From: Cytophagaceae bacterium | GTDB taxonomy: Bacteria; Bacteroidota; Bacteroidia; Cytophagales; Spirosomataceae | NCBI GenBank assembly: GCA_027491315.1 | Contig: JAIXWL010000001.1 | Coordinates: 310,001-374,000 of the forward strand | DNA length: 64,000 nucleotides | Direction of reading: 5' to 3' | Notes under the pieces: generated by a model | Seen by the model: only the letters and a program-made list of their open reading frames with translations | Told to the model about the DNA's origin: nothing | The model's database searches: none | Position numbers and translations under genes: made by a program | Shown here: piece after piece, positions 1 through 7,938 of the stretch | Layout of the letters: each line of letters begins with the position of its first letter | How positions within the stretch are numbered: the stretch's first letter is position 1

Positions 1-134
1 AACTCATCGGGTGAAAAACCCAAATTGCCTCCACCCAGTTCCAGAGGCTCATCGGCTAGTATTTGATTCCCAGAATCACTATGAATTTCTACTTGAAATG
101 GAGCTGGTCCACTATTTGATCTGATTTTCCCCAT
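1..134 (-). CDS. OsmC family protein, N-terminal fragment (window edge)
   Basis: The minus strand reads an ATG at 134 followed by 44 codons that run off the window start. The visible peptide contains ADEPLELGGGNLGFSPDE, which matches the N-terminal region of OsmC/YhfA-type proteins, where a similar segment precedes the helix with the first redox cysteine. OsmC proteins are thiol peroxidases or peroxide-response proteins of the cytoplasm. Both catalytic cysteines would lie outside the window, so activity cannot be judged. The start is 3 bases after the pirin stop codon, so the two genes are very probably co-transcribed as a small stress or detoxification operon. Confidence 0.75.
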   Translation of the reverse strand, partial: MGKIRSNSGPAPFQVEIHSDSGNQILADEPLELGGGNLGFSPDE

Positions 135-137
135 AAC

Positions 138-1022
138 TTATTTATTCGTTAAACTAGGATATGGAACAAACTCATTTTCCTCTCCTTTAATTTTATCAAA
201 GAGCTGATTTTTCCAATCTTCCTTGGCTTTTTCTATCAAGGCTTTATCGCTGGAAACAAAATTCCAATTGATATATCGCTCTTCTGGAAATGGCTCTCCA
301 CCAAAAATATAAATGGTTGTATGAGCCTCCATGGTAAATGTACATAAGCTTTGGTCTTTAGCTACCAGCAATTGCTTGGGACCAAAGGTATTTTCATCAT
401 CAGTCAGGGCACCCTCTAAAATATAAATGCCAGATTCACCATAAAGCTGATCCTCCAGAGAAAGCACTGTTTTTTCTTGACTTTTAACCTCTATCATATA
501 AAGCGGGCTATACACAGGAACCGCAGATTCTCTCCCAAACGCTTTTCCTGCAATCAAGGTAAATCGGGTATTCCCTTCTTGCCAAGTAGGTAAATGCTCC
601 TTAGCTACATGAACAAATGAGGGTTCCATCTGCTCCAATTCTTTAGGCAAAGCCACCCAAATTTGTAATCCATGCAATATTTTGTCGGAATGCCTCAAAT
701 ACTCGGGCGTTTTTTCCGAATGAACAATCCCCCTTCCTGCCGTCATCCAATTTACCTCTCCCGGTTTTATTTCTAAAGCTGAACCTAGGGAATCTCGGTG
801 CATGATGCTTCCTTCAAATAGATAGGTCAAAGTAGATAAACCAATGTGTGGATGAGCTAACACATCTAAATTCTCTCGTTCACTCAACTTGGTTGGTCCC
901 ATGTGGTCAATGAAAGAAAATGGACCTATCATCCTTTTTTGCCGAAATGGCAATAAACGACCCACCATAAATTGACCTATGCTGGCTGCTCTCTCCTCGA
1001 TAATTAATTGAATATTTGACAT
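138..1022 (-). CDS. Pirin family protein
   Basis: This is a bicupin protein of about 294 residues. The N-terminal half has the pirin signature: GPFSFIDHMGP, then HPHIGLSTLTYLFEG and a later HSE in the segment GRGIVHSEKTPEY. These supply the metal-binding His/His/His/Glu set of the first cupin. The second cupin is recognisable but lacks clear metal ligands, as is usual. Some bacterial pirins have quercetin dioxygenase activity and others act as redox-sensitive regulators; the substrate here is unknown. The open frame extends to a TTG at 1031, but the ATG at 1022 is preferred. It sits directly upstream of an OsmC gene in the same direction. Confidence 0.88.
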   Translation of the reverse strand: MSNIQLIIEERAASIGQFMVGRLLPFRQKRMIGPFSFIDHMGPTKLSERENLDVLAHPHIGLSTLTYLFEGSIMHRDSLGSALEIKPGEVNWMTAGRGIVHSEKTPEYLRHSDKILHGLQIWVALPKELEQMEPSFVHVAKEHLPTWQEGNTRFTLIAGKAFGRESAVPVYSPLYMIEVKSQEKTVLSLEDQLYGESGIYILEGALTDDENTFGPKQLLVAKDQSLCTFTMEAHTTIYIFGGEPFPEERYINWNFVSSDKALIEKAKEDWKNQLFDKIKGEENEFVPYPSLTNK

Positions 1023-1349
1023 AGAATCCAAGATTTATAGAACGAATTTACAGGCTTTCTTGAGGAATAAAACTTAATCTAGATGAAGAAAATTAGACGC
1101 AAGCCTAGAGCTAATTTTATAGAAATTTAATAGATGCCAAAACATCAAGTTAAATTCCGAAGGCACTTTTGTGAAAACCTTAACCAAGATGATGCACAAA
1201 AATAAATTTATCCAACTAATTCTTTTTTTTTTACTATTATTATGTAATTTGGGTCTAGTAATTACACCAAAAAATTAACCAAAATTTCTAAGCCCCCCTC
1301 TTTTATCTTCAGAGGTAGGGAAAACTAATCAACCTAATAATTAAACTTT
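1023..1349. other. Intergenic region upstream of susC
   Basis: This 327-base AT-rich gap separates divergent pirin and susC. It should carry both promoters, but no clean TAnnTTTG box was found (the closest is TAATTTG near 1245). A 28-codon hydrophobic reading frame on the plus strand (1192-1278, MHKNKFIQLILFF...) is visible. A short hairpin of CCTCT pairing with AGAGG lies around 1296-1315, in the expected susC leader. Neither is strong enough to call as a gene or riboregulator. Confidence 0.4.
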
Positions 1350-4300
1350 ATGAAAAAAAATCAGACCATGAGACCCGCTGTCTCATACCTGAGAATGTGT
1401 ATTCTCTCTTTTGCCCTAATTTGTGGAGCCGTCCACTCGTCTTGGGCAGTGGCAGCACCCCTGTTTGAAAAATCAGTTTCTGGAAAAGTTACTGAAGAAA
1501 ACGGCGCTCCTATTCCGGGAGTTTCCGTTACCCAAAAAGGTAGCACACGTGGAACGACCACTGACATCAATGGAAATTTCAAAATCAATGTCGACAGTGA
1601 CAAATCGATACTTGCATTTTCTTTTGTTGGTTATATTCCTCAGGAATTAGAAGTAGGAAGTCAAACTAATATCACCATCAAATTAAAAGTTGATACCAAA
1701 TTATTGACTGAAGTGGTCGTGGTAGGTTATGGTAGCCAGAAAAAGGCCAATTTAACTGGAGCAGTAGATCAAGTTAGTAGTGAGGTATTTGATAATAGGC
1801 CATTAACCAATTTAAATCAGGGTCTTCAAGGTGTTATGCCCAATTTAAATATCAAAATGGGAGATGGTAAACCTAATCAAGCCCCTAGTTTTAATATACG
1901 TGGTACCACATCCATTGGTCAGGGAGGCAATGCTTTAGTGTTAATAGATAACGTAGAAGGGGACCCTAGCCTTTTAAATCCGAACGATATTGCCACCATT
2001 ACCTTATTAAAAGATGCAGCATCTGCTTCAATTTATGGTGCTAGAGGCGTATTTGGGGTTGTATTAATTACTACCAAAAATCCGACTAAAGGTAAAACAT
2101 CGGTTACTTATTCTTCAAATTATTCCTTAAAGAACCCTATTGCTGTACCTGATTTGGTAACTGATGGTTACACTTTTGCCTCCATGTTTGCCGAGTCCTT
2201 TGTCAACTTTCAAGGTAGTTTTCCTCAAAATGTGAATAAAACCATGAAATTCTCGCAGGCTTACTTGAATGAATTTAAACGAAGAAAAGAGGTTGGCGGC
2301 TTACCTGATTATGAGATTGATCCGGTAACAGGGGAATATGTCTATTATGGTAGTACAGATTACTATGGTCATTTATATAAAAAATCTACTGCGTCTAAAG
2401 AACATAACCTAAGTATCTCAGGAAGTAGCGATAAAGCGAGTTACTTATTAACTGGTCGCTATTTTGGTCAGGATGGTTTATTCAGATATAATTCAGACGA
2501 CTATCAAATGTTGAATTTTTCTGGTAAAGGGAGTGTACAACTGTATCCTTGGTTAAAAGTGACCAACTTTACACAATTCTCTAACATGAAATACCATAAC
2601 CCACTCAATGTGGGAGAAGGAGGCGGTATTTGGAGAAATATAGCCGATGAGGGTCACCCCATGTCACCCATGTTGAATCCAGATGGAACTATATCGTTTT
2701 CCGCAGCTTATAGTATTGGGGATTTCTATTATGGAAAAAATGGAATTGACAACGACAAGCGTGTTTTCAGAAACACGACGGGTTTTGCCGCTGATTTCTT
2801 CAAAAACAAATTACGTGTGAAAGGTGATGTTACGATTCAAACGACTGACAATAACGATAGAACCAAAGCAGTACCCGTTCCATATAGCGTAAAACCAGGC
2901 GTTATTTCCTATGTGGGAACGACCACCAATTTCATCAATGACGTCTACAGGGAAACGAATTACATGACAACTAACCTGTATACAGAATATGAAAATACCT
3001 TTCATGAAGATCACTATGTAAAAGTGATGGCAGGTTATAACTACGAAGAATCTAGATTTAAGCGATTATCTGCCCAACGAAATGGTTTGATTTTTGAAGG
3101 AGCGAATGATATAAATTTGGCCTTAGGTCAATCCATCGTAACAAGTGGAGGCTGGGAAGTATGGAAAATCTTGGGGGGATTCTCCCGCTTAAATTACTCA
3201 TTTAAAGACCGTTATTTATTGGAAGTGAATGCTCGATATGATGGCTCTTCTAAATTTCCTAGTAATCAAAGATTCGCCTTCTTCCCTTCCTATTCCTTAG
3301 GATGGAGATTATCTAAAGAAGCATTTTGGAATGTACCTGAGAAACTAATAACAGACTTAAAATTAAGAGCTTCCTATGGTTCATTGGGAAATGGAAATAT
3401 CAATTCCTATGCCTATTTGGAACAATTTAATATCGCCCAATCTGGTTTAGTTTTAAACGGCCAAAGACCTCAGTTTACCACGAATCCCACCGTGATTCCA
3501 GAAGGCTTAACTTGGGAAACAGCTACGACAAAAAACGTTGGAATAGACTTATCTATGTTAAATAACCGCTTGCATTTTAATGCGGACGCGTATATTAGAA
3601 CGACAACCGATATGTTTACTGTAGGTTTAACTTTGCCTGCGGTATTTGGAGCAACGGCCCCGAAAGGAAACTATGCTGACTTAGAAACCAAAGGCTGGGA
3701 AATGTTGCTATCCTATAATGACCAAGTCAATGTGGGATCAAGTCCTCTAAAGTTCAATGTTCGCTTAACCCTTTCTGATTATACAGCTACTATAAAAAAG
3801 TACAATAATCCTCAAAAGTTATTAAGTGATTATTATGAAGGACAAGTACTGGGCGAAATTTGGGGCTATACCACTGCTGGATATTTTACTTCGGCAGATG
3901 ATGTTGCTAAAAGCGCTAAACAAGATTTATTCCGAAGTGCCAACAGTGGATTGTGGTTTCCAGGAGATATCAAATTTGTTGATTCCAATGGTGATGGTAG
4001 AATTACCCCTGGTACCAGTCGGGTAAGTAACCCAGGAGACAGATCCATCATCGGAAATTCTACACCACGTTATACCTATGGAATCATGTTAGGTGCTGAT
4101 TGGAAAAACTTCTTTTTCTCAGCCTTTTTCCAAGGTGTAGGACAGCAAGATTGGTACCCAAGTAGAGAGGCCAATTTATTCTGGGGGCAATACAATAGAC
4201 CCTATGGAGATATTCCAAAAAGCCAATTAGGTAATATTTGGAAAGAAGATAATGTCAATGGTTACTTCCCAAGATATGTTTCTCGTATCGCTAGTAATGC

Positions 4301-4610
4301 CAATGGAACTTTATCCGCTCCTCAAACCAAATACATGCAGGATGTGCGTTATATCCGTTTAAAAAATATCCAAATTGGCTATAATTTACCCAATCAGATT
4401 GCGTCCAAAATTGGTTCTTCCGCTGCCCGAGTATATGTTTCAGCTGAAAACATTTGGACAGCTTCACCGCTATTTAATATTACTCGTGATATAGATGTTG
4501 AAAATGCCGTAGCATCTGATCAAGTATTCTCTCCTGGAGGAAACTCAGGTGATGGGTATAACTATCCATTGATGAAAAGTGTAACACTTGGTTTATCTAT
4601 TACATTTTAA
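1350..4610 (+). CDS. SusC/RagA family TonB-linked outer-membrane protein
   Basis: This 1086-residue outer-membrane transporter imports oligosaccharides captured by its SusD partner. After a signal peptide (cleavage likely near AVAAP) comes a carboxypeptidase-D-like regulatory domain, roughly residues 42-115 (SGKVTEENGAPIPGVS ... FSFVGYIPQEL). Next is a TonB-box-like LTEVVVVGYG, a plug with the family sequence LKDAASASIYGARGVFGVVLITTK, and a long beta barrel ending in the aromatic terminus LGLSITF. The length is normal for the family. SusD follows 62 bases downstream with no terminator between. The pair is followed by a five-bladed-propeller protein and a SusR-like regulator, which together make a small polysaccharide-utilisation locus. 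The glycan is not evident from the sequence. Confidence 0.95.
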   Translation: MKKNQTMRPAVSYLRMCILSFALICGAVHSSWAVAAPLFEKSVSGKVTEENGAPIPGVSVTQKGSTRGTTTDINGNFKINVDSDKSILAFSFVGYIPQELEVGSQTNITIKLKVDTKLLTEVVVVGYGSQKKANLTGAVDQVSSEVFDNRPLTNLNQGLQGVMPNLNIKMGDGKPNQAPSFNIRGTTSIGQGGNALVLIDNVEGDPSLLNPNDIATITLLKDAASASIYGARGVFGVVLITTKNPTKGKTSVTYSSNYSLKNPIAVPDLVTDGYTFASMFAESFVNFQGSFPQNVNKTMKFSQAYLNEFKRRKEVGGLPDYEIDPVTGEYVYYGSTDYYGHLYKKSTASKEHNLSISGSSDKASYLLTGRYFGQDGLFRYNSDDYQMLNFSGKGSVQLYPWLKVTNFTQFSNMKYHNPLNVGEGGGIWRNIADEGHPMSPMLNPDGTISFSAAYSIGDFYYGKNGIDNDKRVFRNTTGFAADFFKNKLRVKGDVTIQTTDNNDRTKAVPVPYSVKPGVISYVGTTTNFINDVYRETNYMTTNLYTEYENTFHEDHYVKVMAGYNYEESRFKRLSAQRNGLIFEGANDINLALGQSIVTSGGWEVWKILGGFSRLNYSFKDRYLLEVNARYDGSSKFPSNQRFAFFPSYSLGWRLSKEAFWNVPEKLITDLKLRASYGSLGNGNINSYAYLEQFNIAQSGLVLNGQRPQFTTNPTVIPEGLTWETATTKNVGIDLSMLNNRLHFNADAYIRTTTDMFTVGLTLPAVFGATAPKGNYADLETKGWEMLLSYNDQVNVGSSPLKFNVRLTLSDYTATIKKYNNPQKLLSDYYEGQVLGEIWGYTTAGYFTSADDVAKSAKQDLFRSANSGLWFPGDIKFVDSNGDGRITPGTSRVSNPGDRSIIGNSTPRYTYGIMLGADWKNFFFSAFFQGVGQQDWYPSREANLFWGQYNRPYGDIPKSQLGNIWKEDNVNGYFPRYVSRIASNANGTLSAPQTKYMQDVRYIRLKNIQIGYNLPNQIASKIGSSAARVYVSAENIWTASPLFNITRDIDVENAVASDQVFSPGGNSGDGYNYPLMKSVTLGLSITF

Positions 4611-4672
4611 TGAGCAAGGATTTAAAAAATATTCTCTGCCCGTAAAGCAACCTAAAATTTTAATTTAAGATC

Positions 4673-6442
4673 ATGAAACTTAACTATATCTTCTGCCTAC
4701 TTTTCACATCCATTTTATTTTTTGGGTGTAGTTTGGAAGAAATTCCAGAGGCAACGACCACCAAAGGCCCCATTTTCAGTAGTGAAAGCGGCCTAATTTT
4801 GTATACCAATTCATTCTACAATATGATGAATGGTAAAAACTTGCATCGCGCCGATGCGATGTCAGACTATTTAGCCAGAAAAGACACCCCTGCTTTTATC
4901 ACGCCAGGTAACTTTAGTGCAGAGGTAAGTTCAGGGTGGTCTTGGTCTGACCTAAGAAATATTAATTATTTCATTAAAAACTGCAACGACCCCAAGATTC
5001 CTTTGGCAGTTCGAAACAATTACATTGGTATTGCTAGATTCTTTCGCGCTTGGTTTTATTATGAAAAAGTGAAACGCTTTGGTGATGTACCTTGGATCAA
5101 TAAACCTTTGGATGTTTCTGATACCGAACTATTGACTAAGGGTAGAGATTCCCGTGTCATGGTGATGGATTCTGTTATTGCTGATTTGAATTTTGCTTGT
5201 GCCAATATCACGGCGAAAACGGAGGGAACGCGCAGTTTGGTAACTAAATATGCTGCTTTTGCTTTCAAATCACGTGTTTGTCTATATGAAGGGACACTCA
5301 GAAAATACCATACTAACCTAAATTTGGCTTCTAGCTCCGCTGGTTTATTAACCCAGGCAGCTGCTGCAGCCAAAGTGGTCATGGATGAGGCAGGATATAA
5401 ACTTTATGATGGAGCGGGTGTAGATAAATCTTACCGCCAGGTCTTCATAAACCCAGCGCCAGTAGCTACTGAAGTAATACTTTCCGCCGTATGTGATTTG
5501 GCATTAAACAATCTCAATGATGCTAACTGGTATTGGACTTCTGGAACTTATGGAGACAAGGCCAACTTTATTCGTTCATTCATAAATACCTATTTGAATA
5601 TTGATGGTACACCATTTACTAATAATCCGGCATATAAAACGATGTTATTTAAAGACGAAGTAAAAGGCCGAGATAAACGTCTCCAACAAACCATCCGCTC
5701 TGGGGATTACAAACGTTTAAATAATGGTGTTTTAGAAGCTGCTCCACCTTTATTCTCTTATACCTTTACGGGGTATCAACCTATAAAATGGGCATTGGAT
5801 GATATGTATTATGATACTAGAGATTTAAATATTAATTCTGTTTCCATCATACGTTATGCAGAAGTCTTACTTAATTATGCGGAAGCAAAAGCCGAATTAG
5901 GTACTTTAACAGATGGGGATTGGGCAGCCTCCATTGGTCTATTAAGAAAAAGGGCAGGTATTACTGGCGGTATTACTAGCTTACCAAAAGTGATAGATAC
6001 TTACCTTCAATCAACCTACTTCCCTAATATTTCTGACCCAATCATTTTAGAGGTTAGAAGAGAAAGAGGCATTGAATTATGCCTTGAAGGTTTCCGATTT
6101 GATGATATTGTCAGATGGAGAAGAGGTGAACTTATGCAAATGGAATGGAATGGTATGTATGTGCCAAGCTTGGATACTCCTTTGGATTTAAATGAGGATG
6201 GAAAATTGGATGTAGCCTTTTACCAAAAACTACCTGCTAGAGTATCTGGGGTAACCTATGTAGAAGTTTCCCCACTCATCAGTGGAAAAGCAAATCCGCA
6301 ATTGCTTTCAAAAGGCACTTCTGGAGAATTAACTTGGTTCAATAACATCGTCAGAAAATGGGAAAACAAACATTACTTGTACCCTATTCCTGCAGGAGAT
6401 ATCATTACAAATCCTAAACTCGGTCAAAATCCAGGGTGGTAA
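4673..6442 (+). CDS. SusD/RagB family nutrient-binding outer-membrane lipoprotein
   Basis: This 589-residue surface lipoprotein forms the lid over the SusC transporter. It begins with a type II signal peptide whose lipobox ends FFGC at Cys19. The following SLEE resembles the acidic surface-export signal of Bacteroidota lipoproteins. TPR-like helices typical of SusD are visible (NYIGIARFFRAWFYYEKVKRFG), as is the C-terminal family block RYAEVLLNYAEAKAELG with RRERGIELCLEGFRFDDIVRWR and YLYPIPAGDI. The length and ending, LGQNPGW, are standard. It is translated from the same message as SusC and ends 2 bases before a strong terminator. Confidence 0.95.
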   Translation: MKLNYIFCLLFTSILFFGCSLEEIPEATTTKGPIFSSESGLILYTNSFYNMMNGKNLHRADAMSDYLARKDTPAFITPGNFSAEVSSGWSWSDLRNINYFIKNCNDPKIPLAVRNNYIGIARFFRAWFYYEKVKRFGDVPWINKPLDVSDTELLTKGRDSRVMVMDSVIADLNFACANITAKTEGTRSLVTKYAAFAFKSRVCLYEGTLRKYHTNLNLASSSAGLLTQAAAAAKVVMDEAGYKLYDGAGVDKSYRQVFINPAPVATEVILSAVCDLALNNLNDANWYWTSGTYGDKANFIRSFINTYLNIDGTPFTNNPAYKTMLFKDEVKGRDKRLQQTIRSGDYKRLNNGVLEAAPPLFSYTFTGYQPIKWALDDMYYDTRDLNINSVSIIRYAEVLLNYAEAKAELGTLTDGDWAASIGLLRKRAGITGGITSLPKVIDTYLQSTYFPNISDPIILEVRRERGIELCLEGFRFDDIVRWRRGELMQMEWNGMYVPSLDTPLDLNEDGKLDVAFYQKLPARVSGVTYVEVSPLISGKANPQLLSKGTSGELTWFNNIVRKWENKHYLYPIPAGDIITNPKLGQNPGW

Positions 6443-6443
6443 G

Positions 6444-6476
6444 AAAAAGGCCTACTCTATTTTAGTAGGCCTTTTT
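6444..6476 (+). terminator. Rho-independent terminator of susCD
   Basis: A perfect 13-base inverted repeat (AAAAAGGCCTACT at 6444-6456 with AGTAGGCCTTTTT at 6464-6476) has a 7-base loop and a T-rich 3' side. It directly follows the susD stop codon, so susCD is terminated before the next gene. Confidence 0.9.
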
Positions 6477-6546
6477 CCTTAAATTTTTATGAACATATTG
6501 ATACTTGTATTAATCTATGAGCCTTTTTAACAATTTTTATAAAAAA

Positions 6547-6687
6547 ATCACGTTTGCTTTGGTGATGAACCCCAATCAGCTATTGTGAATTAAAAAGAAT
6601 CTATATAATTTAAGTGCATTATAAGAATTTAGTTTGTTGATGAAGTGTAATGCAAAAAAGTCACCTGATGTTCATGTGACTTTTTTT
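6547..6687 (+). other. Intergenic stretch with two hairpins, possible small RNA
   Basis: No reading frame of note lies between the susD terminator and the next gene. Two hairpins are visible. ATCAC pairs with GTGAT at 6547-6566. A terminator-like stem AAAAAAGTCAC (6654-6664) pairs with GTGACTTTTTT (6676-6686) and ends in a T-run. The second cannot terminate susCD, which already has its own terminator 180 bases earlier, so a short non-coding transcript ending near 6687 is possible. No convincing promoter box was found. Confidence 0.3.
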
Positions 6688-6747
6688 ATTTTCCCATAGC
6701 ATAAAATGGCCAGGTTCAATTGGCGAAACCCTCTACTCTATACCAAA

Positions 6748-7644
6748 ATGAAACGATACACGCTCATTCTTCTACATCTGACTCTCTTCATCTTTCATTT
6801 TCCAGCCTACTGCCAAAAGCTCTTCCCTGATGCCTTGGTAAAATTTAGCCCCATGGTTAAAGAGTCCATTTTTTCAGGCACAGGCACAGCTACTTGGGAC
6901 GATCAAATCCGAGAAAGAGGCTTCATTCTTAAAGAAAAAGACGGCTATCATTTATGGTATACAGGTTACTCCAAAAATAATCCGATCAAGAAATTAGGAT
7001 ATGCCACCTCCCAAGATGGCATACGGTGGAAGAGGCATGAGGCTAATCCCATTAATCCTAAACAATGGATTGAAGATGTCTTTGTCATTAAAAAAGGTCA
7101 AAACTATTTTATGTTTGCTGAGGGTAGAGGAGATACAACTCACCTGCTTGTGTCGAAAAATAAAACCCATTGGAAAGAGTTGGGAAACTTAAGAATTCGA
7201 AAAAGCAATGGACAAGCCATCGACAAAGGGGCCTTTGGAACTCCCTGCGTTATCGCCGTTAAGGACACTTATTATCTATTTTATGAAAGAGACGACAAGG
7301 GTATATGGTTAGCCAAATCAAAAAACTTAATCGATTGGACTAATGTACAAGATGAACCCGTTTTACAGAAAGGACCAGAAGCCTATGACAGATACGGGGT
7401 AGCTATGAACCAAGTGATTTATCATAAAGGATATTATTACGGCTATTACCACGCCACAGCTTTTCAAGACTGGCGAGAATGGTCTAGCAATGTAGCTGTT
7501 TCAAAAGACCTCATTCATTGGACTAAATACCCAAACAACCCTATCATAGGGAATAACGAATCCAGTAATATCATTCTCCCAGAAGGTAAAGGATTCCGGA
7601 TGTATACCATGCACGCTCAGGTCCATGTGTATCAATCCAAATAA
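6748..7644 (+). CDS. Exported five-bladed beta-propeller protein, GH43/GH32-like
   Basis: The mature protein of about 275 residues looks like a five-bladed propeller glycosidase of the GH43/GH32/GH130 type. It has repeated blade motifs of the form YHLWYTGYSK ... LGYATSQDGIRWKRHEANPI, YLFYERDDKGIWLAKSKNLIDW and NVAVSKDLIHWTKYPNNPII. The frame is open from 6706, but the ATG at 6748 gives a clean signal peptide (KRYTLILLHLTLFIFHFPAYCQ) and is chosen. A catalytic triad cannot be assigned with certainty, so the activity is inferred only from fold. It follows the SusCD pair and is probably the hydrolase of this locus. Confidence 0.7.
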   Translation: MKRYTLILLHLTLFIFHFPAYCQKLFPDALVKFSPMVKESIFSGTGTATWDDQIRERGFILKEKDGYHLWYTGYSKNNPIKKLGYATSQDGIRWKRHEANPINPKQWIEDVFVIKKGQNYFMFAEGRGDTTHLLVSKNKTHWKELGNLRIRKSNGQAIDKGAFGTPCVIAVKDTYYLFYERDDKGIWLAKSKNLIDWTNVQDEPVLQKGPEAYDRYGVAMNQVIYHKGYYYGYYHATAFQDWREWSSNVAVSKDLIHWTKYPNNPIIGNNESSNIILPEGKGFRMYTMHAQVHVYQSK

Positions 7645-7669
7645 TTTTTTTTACATGGCTAAAAACAAG

Positions 7670-7700
7670 AAAGCCTAGACTTGAAGCAAGTCTAAGCTTT
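7670..7700 (+). terminator. Hairpin after the propeller gene
   Basis: A 14-base stem, AAAGCCTAGACTTG with CAAGTCTAAGCTTT and one mismatch, closes a 3-base loop 25 bases after the stop codon at 7644. The 3' side has only a short T-run, so termination strength is uncertain. A messenger-stabilising hairpin is the alternative. Confidence 0.5.
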
Positions 7701-7882
7701 ACGTAACCCGTGTTCTACTTATTTCTCTAATAATTAATCAAATTATCATGAAAGAATGATTCACATCTATTCCTACAATCAAACTAATTTTTTTGAAATC
7801 ATTTTTGTGATTTACGAACTACAAATTTAAAAAATAAAGAGTAAATTATTTTTATTTTAAGGTACTAAATAAGTTCATTTTG

Positions 7883-7896
7883 TTACTAAAAAGTAA
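7883..7896. promoter_or_regulatory. Palindrome upstream of the SusR-like regulator
   Basis: TTACT-AAAA-AGTAA is a perfect 5-base inverted repeat 43 bases before the regulator start codon. A further GTTAC-TTTTAG half-site lies at about 7903-7912. A near-consensus -7 box (TTCTTTTG) lies just before the ATG. It could be an autoregulatory site, but it is short and AT-rich and may be chance. Confidence 0.25.
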
Positions 7897-7938
7897 ATTT
7901 ATGTTACTTTTAGAGAAAATATTGATTCTTTTGCATAA

